Positions 1-5,101 of a stretch of DNA of 5,158 bases are shown here, in pieces (positions within the stretch are counted from its first letter, which is position 1; every line of letters starts with the position of its first letter). The stretch is from assembly GCA_017934845.1 (NCBI GenBank), contig JAGBIR010000112.1:1-5158 (forward strand). Direction: 5' to 3'. The stretch is from Alistipes sp. GTDB lineage: Bacteria; Bacteroidota; Bacteroidia; Bacteroidales; Rikenellaceae. Under the pieces are notes generated by a model. That model saw only the letters and a program-made list of their open reading frames with translations. It did not search any database and had not been told where the DNA came from. The position numbers and the translations under genes were made by a program.

Positions 1-58
1 CAGCCTGTCCCTGAAGATTGATGTCGAGACCTTTCCGTAGTTTAATGATTTTCGACAT
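1..58 (-). CDS. nqrA: NqrA, Na+-translocating NADH:quinone reductase subunit A (N-terminal fragment)
   Basis: Only the first 19 codons lie in the window and the gene runs off the left edge. Read on the minus strand from the ATG at 58-56, the peptide starts MSKIIKLRKGLDINLQGQA. This resembles the conserved NqrA N-terminus of Bacteroidales, where a basic 'IKLRKGLDI' stretch is followed by N-L-x-G. NqrA is the peripheral cytoplasmic subunit of the six-subunit Na+-NQR complex (NqrA-F), which oxidises NADH, reduces quinone and exports Na+. It is normally the first gene of nqrABCDEF, so the rest of the operon is expected to the left. The identification rests on a short peptide, but the motif is distinctive. 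Confidence 0.85.
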   Translation of the reverse strand, partial: MSKIIKLRKGLDINLQGQA

Positions 59-162
59 AAATTTGTAATTAAAATTGAAAATTATGTTTAAGTGTAATTG
101 TGTTTGTGTTGTCTAACTTTTTGCTTCTCAATCAAAAATTTCATCTCATCTTAAAACGCGCA

Positions 163-170
163 CGAAGATA
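163..170 (-). promoter_or_regulatory. candidate -7 box for nqrA
   Basis: On the minus strand this reads TATCTTCG, one mismatch from the Bacteroidota -7 consensus TAnnTTTG. It would give nqrA a leader of roughly 100 nt. I see no good TTG-type -33 box 19-21 bp upstream, so support is weak. No other TAnnTTTG match faces nqrA in the 59-258 spacer. Confidence 0.3.
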
Positions 171-243
171 CGATTTTTTTTGCATTTTTTACCATATTTT
201 AATGTATTATTTCGATTCGGAGCTATTTTTTATTATTTTTCCA

Positions 244-251
244 TAAATTTG
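244..251 (+). promoter_or_regulatory. -7 box (TAAATTTG) directly before the TatD-family gene
   Basis: TAAATTTG is a full match to the Bacteroidota sigma-ABfr -7 box TAnnTTTG. It ends only 7 nt before the ATG at 259, so a transcript from it would have almost no 5' leader. The -33 region shows no clear TTTG. The flanking bases resemble those of the promoter at 2592-2599, since both continue GTAGTnAAA. The rest of the 59-258 spacer is AT-rich with no other feature I can support. Confidence 0.6.
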
Positions 252-258
252 TAGTCAA

Positions 259-843
259 ATGGAGCGATATATCAACATACACACCCACATTTTTACGGGT
301 CAGCACGCCGAACTGCACTCCGTAGGGATACACCCTTGGGATGCCGCCAGCTTTGATATATCTATGCTCAATGAGGAGTATTTCAGCTCGGCTGAGGCTA
401 TCGGAGAGATAGGACTTGACTATGCCTGCAAGGTCGATCGAGTGCTTCAAGAACGGCTCTTTGAGCGACAACTTGAGTTAGCTCAAAAACTCGGTAAGCC
501 CGTCGTTCTGCATTGCGTAAAGGCGTTCGAGTCGGTTATGAAGTATTTGTCGAAGTATAGCTTGAAAGCAGTTTTATTTCACGGTTTTATAGGGTCAAAA
601 GAGCAGGCCGCAAAGGCGATTGAGCGGGGGTACTATTTATCGTTCGGGCACCGCACCGAACACTCGCCCAAAAGCATCGAAGCCTTGTGCGCAACGCCCC
701 TCGACAGACTATTTGTCGAAACCGACGAAGCCGAAATTTCAATCGAGCAGATGTATGCCAAAATTGCAGAACTTCGCGGCATAGAGGTCGAAAATCTGCT
801 TGATGCAATAAATAATAATTACGAATTGATTATAACGCAATAG
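259..843 (+). CDS. TatD-family metal-dependent hydrolase (short form)
   Basis: A 194-residue protein with the TatD signature along its length: HTH at 8-10, VGIHPW at 22-27, GEIGLD at 49-54, VLHC at 82-86, FHGF at 107-110 and ETDEAE at 154-159. The six metal ligands expected for the family are all present (H8, H10, E50, H85, H108, D156), so it should be an active cytoplasmic TIM-barrel hydrolase. Family members have been described as Mg2+-dependent DNases or exonucleases; the physiological substrate is uncertain. Classical TatD proteins have about 255-265 residues. Here the HxH and GEIGLD motifs are only 40 residues apart, so much of the usual intervening region is missing. The ATG at 259 is fixed by an in-frame stop at 244-246, and the next Met (residue 36) would lose the HxH motif. 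tcdA starts one base after its stop. Confidence 0.88.
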   Translation: MERYINIHTHIFTGQHAELHSVGIHPWDAASFDISMLNEEYFSSAEAIGEIGLDYACKVDRVLQERLFERQLELAQKLGKPVVLHCVKAFESVMKYLSKYSLKAVLFHGFIGSKEQAAKAIERGYYLSFGHRTEHSPKSIEALCATPLDRLFVETDEAEISIEQMYAKIAELRGIEVENLLDAINNNYELIITQ

Positions 844-844
844 A

Positions 845-1567
845 ATGAGTAATAATTGGTTAGAGAGAACATCTCTACTTTTAGGTGAGGAGAAACTCGA
901 TATGCTTCGCAAGGCAAATGTCCTTGTTGTAGGGCTGGGCGGCGTAGGAGCTTACGCGGCTGAAATGATAGCACGCGCAGGTGTTGGTCGAATGACCATT
1001 GCCGATGCCGACACAGTATCGGAGACCAACATCAATCGCCAGCTAATCGCACTTCATTCTACCATTGGCAAGCAAAAAGCCGAGCTAATGGCAGAACGCC
1101 TGCGCGACATCAACCCCGACATAGAGCTGACCGTCGTAAATCGCTTTATAAAGGATGATGAAACCGACGCCCTGCTCGACTCCGATAAATTTGATTTCAT
1201 CGTAGATGCAATTGATACACTTTCGCCCAAATTAGCACTAATCAAAGGGGCATTGGATCGCAACATTCCGCTGGTGTGTTCTTGGGGTGCGGGCGCAAAG
1301 ACCGACCCTACGAAGATGGAGATTTGCGACATTGCGAAGACACACCACTGCCCACTTGCCCACATGTTGCGAAAGCGACTCCACAAAATAGGCATCCGCA
1401 AAGGCTTCACTGCCGTATTCTCGCCAGAGCCGGTGCGCGAAGGAGCAATGATACTTTGCGAAGAGCAAAACAAAAAGTCGAATACGGGTACAATATCCTA
1501 TATTCCCGCACTTTTCGGCATTGGCTGCGCTTCGGTTGTCGTAAGAGGGCTGATAGGGGAATTTTAA
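845..1567 (+). CDS. tcdA: TcdA, tRNA threonylcarbamoyladenosine dehydratase (E1-like, ThiF family)
   Basis: A 240-residue ThiF/E1-type enzyme. Members use ATP to dehydrate t6A at position 37 of ANN-decoding tRNAs into the cyclic form ct6A. The Rossmann nucleotide loop GLGGVG is at 30-35, followed by the ADAD acidic pair at 53-56, NRQ at 64-66 and GKQK at 75-78. The DAIDTLSPK segment at 121-129 and SWGAGAKTDPTK at 146-157 are typical of TcdA (YgdL/CsdL) rather than of ThiF, MoeB or HesA. It lacks the zinc-binding Cys pairs of MoeB/ThiF proteins. The usual 'DPLA' after DIAKT appears as H-C-P-L-A, with Cys169 where Asp is common. E. coli TcdA has about 268 residues, so this copy is slightly short at the C-terminus. 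The 1-bp gap to the TatD-family gene implies co-transcription. No csdA or csdE partner is in view. Confidence 0.9.
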   Translation: MSNNWLERTSLLLGEEKLDMLRKANVLVVGLGGVGAYAAEMIARAGVGRMTIADADTVSETNINRQLIALHSTIGKQKAELMAERLRDINPDIELTVVNRFIKDDETDALLDSDKFDFIVDAIDTLSPKLALIKGALDRNIPLVCSWGAGAKTDPTKMEICDIAKTHHCPLAHMLRKRLHKIGIRKGFTAVFSPEPVREGAMILCEEQNKKSNTGTISYIPALFGIGCASVVVRGLIGEF

Positions 1568-1624
1568 CCAAAAGACAAAGCCAATAATTATTAATAATCA
1601 AGATAATAGCTACTAACCAGATAA

Positions 1625-1632
1625 TAAATTTT
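1625..1632 (+). promoter_or_regulatory. weak -7-like box before the dehydrogenase gene
   Basis: TAAATTTT is one base short of TAnnTTTG and ends 6 nt before the ATG at 1639. No TTG lies at the right distance upstream, and the 71-bp spacer (1568-1638) is simply AT-rich, with no terminator. Read-through from tcdA is as likely as a separate start here. Confidence 0.2.
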
Positions 1633-1638
1633 ACAAAA

Positions 1639-2568
1639 ATGAAGATAGTATTTTTAGATGAATATTCAGTAGGCGGAACCGATATTTCGCCCATTAAATC
1701 GTTAGGTGACTACACTGGCTACGACGTTACTCATCGCAATCAAATTTTAGAGCGAGCAAGGGGTGCTGAGGTTCTTATTGTAAACAAAAGCATCCTCGAT
1801 GCCAACACTCTTGCAGCCCTACCCGACCTACGTTTGATATGTATTGCCGCAACGGGAATGAACAACATCGACTTGGAGGCCGCTGCCGCGCTTGGAATTG
1901 AGGTACGCAACGCCGTTGGTTATTCGACTTATTCGGTAGCCGAAACCACCATCGGATCGGCAATCGCCCTGTTGCGCGAGGTGGTATATTACGACGAATA
2001 TTTCAAGTCGGGCCGTTATGCCGCAGCCGATTATTTGTTTAATTACGACCGCCCGACATCACAAATCAGAGGCAAGCGTTGGGGTATTATCGGACTTGGA
2101 AATATTGGTCGCGAAGTGGCTCGTTTGGCGGAGGCTTTCGGCTGCACGGTAAGCTACTATTCGACTTCAGGTGTTGCTCGAGATGAGGTGTATAAATCAT
2201 TAGAATTAAATGATTTGCTTAAATCATCCGACATCGTTTCAATACATTGTCCATTGAATGATCGCACGCGCAATTTAATCGGTAAGGAGGAGTTGCAATC
2301 GATGAAATCATCAGCAATAATTATCAACGTTGCACGCGGTGGCATCATCGACGAAGAGGCTCTTGCCGAGGCTCTTGACAATGGTTCAATTCGCGGTGCT
2401 GCACTCGATGTTTTCTCACGTGAGCCCCTACGCGAGTCACCTTTATATAATATAAAGGATAAGTATCGCTTGTTGGCCTCGCCCCACAATGCATGGTCGG
2501 CCGAGGCATCACTAAAGCGACTAATCGACTGCATCGTACAGAATATCAAGGCATATCAGGCTAAATAG
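1639..2568 (+). CDS. D-2-hydroxyacid dehydrogenase (glycerate/hydroxypyruvate reductase-like)
   Basis: A 309-residue member of the D-isomer 2-hydroxyacid dehydrogenase family, of normal length. These enzymes reversibly reduce a 2-keto acid to the D-hydroxy acid with NAD(P)H. The N-terminal half contributes the substrate domain, with the loop around ATGMNNID at 71-78. The nucleotide-binding GLGNIG is at 152-157. The catalytic triad is visible as R233 (NVARGG), E262 (FSREP) and H283 (SPHNAW). The segment after the second strand of the Rossmann fold reads YYSTSG (173-178) and lacks the acidic residue that usually holds the NAD ribose, so NADP(H) may be accepted. Overall it is closest to glycerate dehydrogenase/hydroxypyruvate reductase in style, but substrate cannot be fixed from sequence: SerA-like or lactate-type activity is possible, and no ACT domain is present. 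It follows tcdA by 71 bp on the same strand. Confidence 0.85.
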   Translation: MKIVFLDEYSVGGTDISPIKSLGDYTGYDVTHRNQILERARGAEVLIVNKSILDANTLAALPDLRLICIAATGMNNIDLEAAAALGIEVRNAVGYSTYSVAETTIGSAIALLREVVYYDEYFKSGRYAAADYLFNYDRPTSQIRGKRWGIIGLGNIGREVARLAEAFGCTVSYYSTSGVARDEVYKSLELNDLLKSSDIVSIHCPLNDRTRNLIGKEELQSMKSSAIIINVARGGIIDEEALAEALDNGSIRGAALDVFSREPLRESPLYNIKDKYRLLASPHNAWSAEASLKRLIDCIVQNIKAYQAK

Positions 2569-2599
2569 TTGTATTTTCTTAAAAGTGTTGCTATATTTG
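2569..2599 (+). promoter_or_regulatory. promoter of the lipoprotein/radical SAM cassette
   Basis: The -7 box TATATTTG (2592-2599) matches TAnnTTTG exactly. A TTG at 2569-2571 lies 20 bp upstream, the spacing expected for the Bacteroidota -33 box, and it abuts the stop codon of the dehydrogenase gene (2566-2568). The start codon at 2626 lies 26 nt past the box, giving a leader of about 20 nt. Confidence 0.7.
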
Positions 2600-2625
2600 T
2601 AGTGAAAAACAAAAAAACCAATACT

Positions 2626-3093
2626 ATGAAAGCTAAATTATCTAACGCCTCACAATGGATTTTAACAGCAATTATATCATTGCTGGGATTTTCGGGTTGC
2701 TCGAAAGAGGAGGAGATGCGTTGTATGTATGGATCACCGACTACCGATTACAAGGCCGAGGGTTACATAACTGACGAAGCGGGAAACCCGATTGAGGGCA
2801 TTTGTGTCAAAGTGGAAATTTTCGACAACCTTAACGGATCACAGATAAAGACCGTATATAGCGGTGGAGATGGATTATTCATTACACCCAAATACCGAAA
2901 TCAGCATATATTATCGTTAACAGCGACTGATGTTGACGGCGATAAAAATGGTGGTGAGTTCAATGATAAAAAGATTAACCTCCAGAATATGCAACCAGAC
3001 CAGGATAAAACAAATGCCGATGGTTGGTATCAAGGCGTTAAGACTTACAATGTCGATATCCAGTTGACAAAGAAACCTGCCGACAATGAATAA
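2626..3093 (+). CDS. radical SAM-associated lipoprotein, probably surface-exposed
   Basis: A 155-residue protein with a Sec/lipoprotein signal: basic start (K2, K4), hydrophobic core at about 11-22 and lipobox FSGC with the lipidated Cys at 25. The mature end continues S-K-E-E-E, an acidic stretch of the type that sends Bacteroidota lipoproteins to the outer face of the outer membrane. The mature part has CMYGSP at 33-38, then a GYITDEAGNPIEGI segment (46-59) typical of a carboxypeptidase-regulatory-like or transthyretin-like beta-sandwich, and an acidic DVDGDKN loop at 102-108. The YGSP...GNPI pattern and the downstream radical SAM gene match what I remember as TIGR04134, lipoproteins paired with TIGR04133 enzymes; function unknown. 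I chose the ATG at 2626 rather than the in-frame TTG at 2569, because the TTG would put the promoter inside the gene and spoil the signal peptide. Cys33 and Cys60 are the only non-lipidated cysteines. The gene overlaps the enzyme gene by 8 nt. Confidence 0.85.
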   Translation: MKAKLSNASQWILTAIISLLGFSGCSKEEEMRCMYGSPTTDYKAEGYITDEAGNPIEGICVKVEIFDNLNGSQIKTVYSGGDGLFITPKYRNQHILSLTATDVDGDKNGGEFNDKKINLQNMQPDQDKTNADGWYQGVKTYNVDIQLTKKPADNE

Positions 3094-4168
3094 ATACCCT
3101 TTGTCACTGCGTCGCAGGTTAGCGTTAGAGGCGTGGAGGCTAAACGAGAAGCAACGCATCAAAGAACACCCTTTGCGCCAGCTATTCTGGGAGTGTACGC
3201 TGCGTTGCAATCTAAATTGCCGTCACTGCGGTAGCGACTGCAAGACAGAATCTTCACAGCCCGATATGCCCAAGGAGGATTTTTTGCGCGTGCTTGACAA
3301 CATTGCAGCAAAGACCAACCCCAACAAAGTATTTATAGTCATAACCGGTGGCGAGCCTTTGATGCGTGCCGACCTTGAGGAGTGTGGCCATGCAATATAC
3401 AAGAAGGGCTTTCCGTGGGGCATCGTAACAAACGGATTGGCAATGACCCCCAAACGCCTAAAGTCATTATTGGCAGCGGGTATGCACACCGCAACGGTCA
3501 GCCTCGACGGTTTGGAGGAGGAGCATAACTTCATGCGTGGCAACCCTTTGAGTTTCCAGCGAGCGACCGCGGCAATTAAGATGATGACCGCAGAAAAAGG
3601 GTTAATATTCGACGTTGTTACCTGCGTAAACAGACGCAGCATCAACACGCTGGACTCACTGAAAGAGATGCTCATAAGCATAGGCGTAAAGCAGTGGAGA
3701 TTATTTACCATCTTCCCCGCAGGACGAGCTGCAAACGATACGGAACTACAACTCTCAAGCGAGGAGCATCGCCAGCTGATGGAGTTTATCAAGCATAATC
3801 GCAAGAAGGATAAACGCATAAAGATAAATTACTGCTGCGAGGGTTTTATGGGCAACTACGAGGGCGACATTCGCGACCATTTCTTCCGTTGTCAAGCGGG
3901 TATATCGGTAGGTTCTGTGCTGATTGATGGGGAGATAGGTGCTTGCCCAAGTATTCGCGCCAACTATAATCAAGGCAACATCTATAAGGACGATTTTTGG
4001 ACGGTGTGGCAAAATCGCTATGAGCCGTATCGTAACCGCGAATGGATGCGTACGGGAGTTTGCGCCGAGTGCAATATGTTCCGCTATTGCAATGGCAACG
4101 GAATGCACCTACGCGACAACGAGGGCAAGATACTCCATTGCAACCTGCAAAAGTTATACGAAAAATAA
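3086..4168 (+). CDS. radical SAM/SPASM enzyme of the rSAM/lipoprotein system
   Basis: A 360-residue cytoplasmic radical SAM protein. The cluster motif CxxxCxxC is C41-C45-C48 in 'TLRCNLNCRHCGSDC', with an extra Cys52. The SAM-binding GGEP is at 88-91, followed by a TNG at 115-117 and VSLDG at 138-142, as in peptide-modifying enzymes of the PqqE/anSME type. A C-terminal SPASM domain is marked by C269-x12-G-x4-C287, then C326xxC329x5C335 and C352. The usual Cys three residues after C335 is replaced (G339), so one auxiliary cluster may be incomplete. An N-terminal basic helix-like region (residues 8-30) precedes the barrel; no RiPP recognition domain is evident. SPASM enzymes generally modify a peptide or protein, and the adjacent lipoprotein is the obvious candidate. 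The 8-nt overlap implies translational coupling. It resembles my recollection of TIGR04133; the reaction is unknown. Confidence 0.9.
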   Translation: MNKYPLSLRRRLALEAWRLNEKQRIKEHPLRQLFWECTLRCNLNCRHCGSDCKTESSQPDMPKEDFLRVLDNIAAKTNPNKVFIVITGGEPLMRADLEECGHAIYKKGFPWGIVTNGLAMTPKRLKSLLAAGMHTATVSLDGLEEEHNFMRGNPLSFQRATAAIKMMTAEKGLIFDVVTCVNRRSINTLDSLKEMLISIGVKQWRLFTIFPAGRAANDTELQLSSEEHRQLMEFIKHNRKKDKRIKINYCCEGFMGNYEGDIRDHFFRCQAGISVGSVLIDGEIGACPSIRANYNQGNIYKDDFWTVWQNRYEPYRNREWMRTGVCAECNMFRYCNGNGMHLRDNEGKILHCNLQKLYEK

Positions 4169-4169
4169 A

Positions 4170-4207
4170 AAGTGTGAGGTAACCAACTGCCTCACACTTG
4201 CTTTTTT
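4170..4207. terminator. bidirectional rho-independent terminator between the radical SAM gene and proC
   Basis: A perfect 10-bp stem pairs AAGTGTGAGG (4170-4179) with CCTCACACTT (4190-4199) across a 10-nt loop. It is followed by six T (4202-4207) for plus-strand transcripts. An A-rich run (4161-4171) before the stem supplies a U-tract for minus-strand transcripts. It sits in the 48-bp gap between two convergent stop codons and serves both. Confidence 0.9.
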
Positions 4208-4216
4208 ACTACCACC

Positions 4217-5011
4217 CTACTTCCCGGCACTTGCTTTCAGCCCTCGTATTACGGCTGACGTAAAGCCGGCGTGTTCCATCTCGTTAAGGCCCTTGATGGT
4301 TATTCCGCCTGCGGTAGTAACCTTGTCTATCTCCTGCTCGGGATGCGAATCATTACGCAATAAAAGCTCGGCTGCGCCTTTCAGTGTAGCTGCCACTATA
4401 CGGGTTGCCTGCTGGGCTGGAACACCCAACTCAACGCCACCCTCGGCCGCTGCACGCACATAACGCAAAGCAAAGGCTATACCGCACGAAGCCAAGACCA
4501 TACCGACCTCCAAAATCTTCTCGCTAACGAGCATCGCCTCGCCCATATACTCGAAAATCTTAACTATAAGTTCTGTCTGCTCTTCCGTAGCACCATTCGC
4601 CGCGACAAATGTCATACTCTCGCCAACGCTGATAGCAGTATTGGGAATTACGCGGAAAATTGCAGGCTGACACTCAGCATCCGCCAACCACTCACGCAAC
4701 GTTGAAAACGATTTTTCGGCAACTACCGAAATCAACATCTTCTCTGGCGAATCGAACGTTTCTTTAATCTCATTTACGACACCCTCTGCCAGCCACGGCT
4801 TGACAGCCAGCACAACAATGTCGGCACCCTTCGCAGCCTCTTGATTATTGGTCGTTACAGAGATAATATCATATTGTTGCTTCAGTCGTTCCAATTTAGG
4901 CATCGACGGATTCGAGCATACAATCTCGCCCTCCGAGAAGTGACCCGTTGCAGCCAATCCGCAGGCTATGGCACCGCCCATATTACCTGCTCCAATAATT
5001 GCAATTTTCAT
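4217..5011 (-). CDS. proC: ProC, pyrroline-5-carboxylate reductase
   Basis: A 264-residue cytoplasmic enzyme catalysing the last step of proline synthesis, NAD(P)H-dependent reduction of 1-pyrroline-5-carboxylate to L-proline. The Rossmann loop GAGNMG is at 7-12, followed by the SNPS turn (33-36) that usually contacts the NADP phosphate, and AVKPW at 69-73. RVIPNTA (120-126) corresponds to the family's 'R.MPNTP'. The C-terminal signature is VTTAGGITIKGLN at 231-243. ASCGIAF (174-180) stands where many ProC proteins have SGSGPAY; from memory this variant is usual in Bacteroides. I start at the ATG at 5011-5009: translation from an upstream in-frame ATG (5074) would add 21 residues before the Rossmann fold and span the promoter and a hairpin. 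It is transcribed toward the radical SAM gene from its own promoter, downstream of gpmI. Confidence 0.92.
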   Translation of the reverse strand: MKIAIIGAGNMGGAIACGLAATGHFSEGEIVCSNPSMPKLERLKQQYDIISVTTNNQEAAKGADIVVLAVKPWLAEGVVNEIKETFDSPEKMLISVVAEKSFSTLREWLADAECQPAIFRVIPNTAISVGESMTFVAANGATEEQTELIVKIFEYMGEAMLVSEKILEVGMVLASCGIAFALRYVRAAAEGGVELGVPAQQATRIVAATLKGAAELLLRNDSHPEQEIDKVTTAGGITIKGLNEMEHAGFTSAVIRGLKASAGK

Positions 5012-5030
5012 AGCGTATAATAGTTTTACA

Positions 5031-5038
5031 CAAAAGTA
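5031..5038 (-). promoter_or_regulatory. -7 box of proC
   Basis: On the minus strand this reads TACTTTTG, a full match to TAnnTTTG, and ends 19 nt before the proC ATG. The expected -33 region (about 5058-5062) falls inside the loop and upper stem of the hairpin at 5045-5076 and shows no TTG. The box itself forms part of the T-rich tail of that terminator. Confidence 0.55.
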
Positions 5039-5044
5039 ATAAAA

Positions 5045-5076
5045 TAATGCCGTTTGGAAAAATCCAGACGGCATTA
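5045..5076 (-). terminator. hairpin terminator downstream of gpmI
   Basis: A 14-bp stem with one G-U-type pair (T5054-G5067) joins 5045-5058 with 5063-5076 around an AAAA loop. Its core is ATGCCGT/ACGGCAT. On the minus strand the hairpin begins 25 nt after the gpmI stop and is followed by a T-rich stretch (5044-5031, reading ATTTTATTACTTTT). The tail is interrupted by A and C, so it is less ideal than the terminator at 4170. Confidence 0.75.
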
Positions 5077-5090
5077 CTTATATATAAGTA
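5075..5090. repeat. perfect 16-bp palindrome
   Basis: TACTTATATATAAGTA is identical to its reverse complement, centred at 5082/5083. It lies between the gpmI stop codon and the terminator hairpin, sharing two bases (5075-5076) with the hairpin. It could be an operator-like protein site, an extra weak hairpin, or chance in AT-rich DNA. Confidence 0.6.
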
Positions 5091-5101
5091 TAGCAAGGCG
5101 G

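Noticed and set aside
58..65. TAAATTTG on the plus strand, a possible second promoter toward the TatD-family gene
   Set aside because: It overlaps the nqrA start codon, has no TTG about 20 bp upstream, and would give a leader of about 185 nt; I could not support it beyond an AT-rich match.
1054..1473. 139-codon minus-strand open frame within tcdA
   Set aside because: It is an antisense shadow of a conserved gene, with no promoter box or motif.
1583..1592. 10-bp palindrome AATAATTATT in the spacer after tcdA
   Set aside because: It is pure A/T and short; it is neither a terminator nor a convincing operator.
2194..2227. Repeated AAATCAT and inverted ATGATTT forming a small 7-bp hairpin
   Set aside because: It is inside the dehydrogenase coding sequence, short and AT-rich, and explained by ordinary codons.
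2157..2549. 130-codon minus-strand open frame within the dehydrogenase gene
   Set aside because: It is antisense to the conserved catalytic region and has no recognisable motifs.
2569..2625. N-terminal extension of the lipoprotein from a TTG codon at 2569
   Set aside because: The stretch contains the -33 and -7 promoter boxes, and the signal peptide is only sensible from the ATG at 2626.
3223..3819. 198-codon open frame on the minus strand inside the radical SAM gene
   Set aside because: It lies fully opposite a gene with clear family motifs, shows no recognisable domain, and is low-complexity Ser/Arg/Leu-rich as expected from antisense reading.
3939..4463. 174-codon plus-strand open frame spanning the end of the radical SAM gene, the terminator and the end of proC
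   Set aside because: It would cross a strong terminator and overlap two well-supported genes in wrong frames; the predicted protein has no family features.
5012..5074. 21-residue N-terminal extension of ProC from the ATG at 5074
   Set aside because: It would code through a terminator hairpin and the -7 box, and the family starts directly at the MKIAIIGAGNMG strand.
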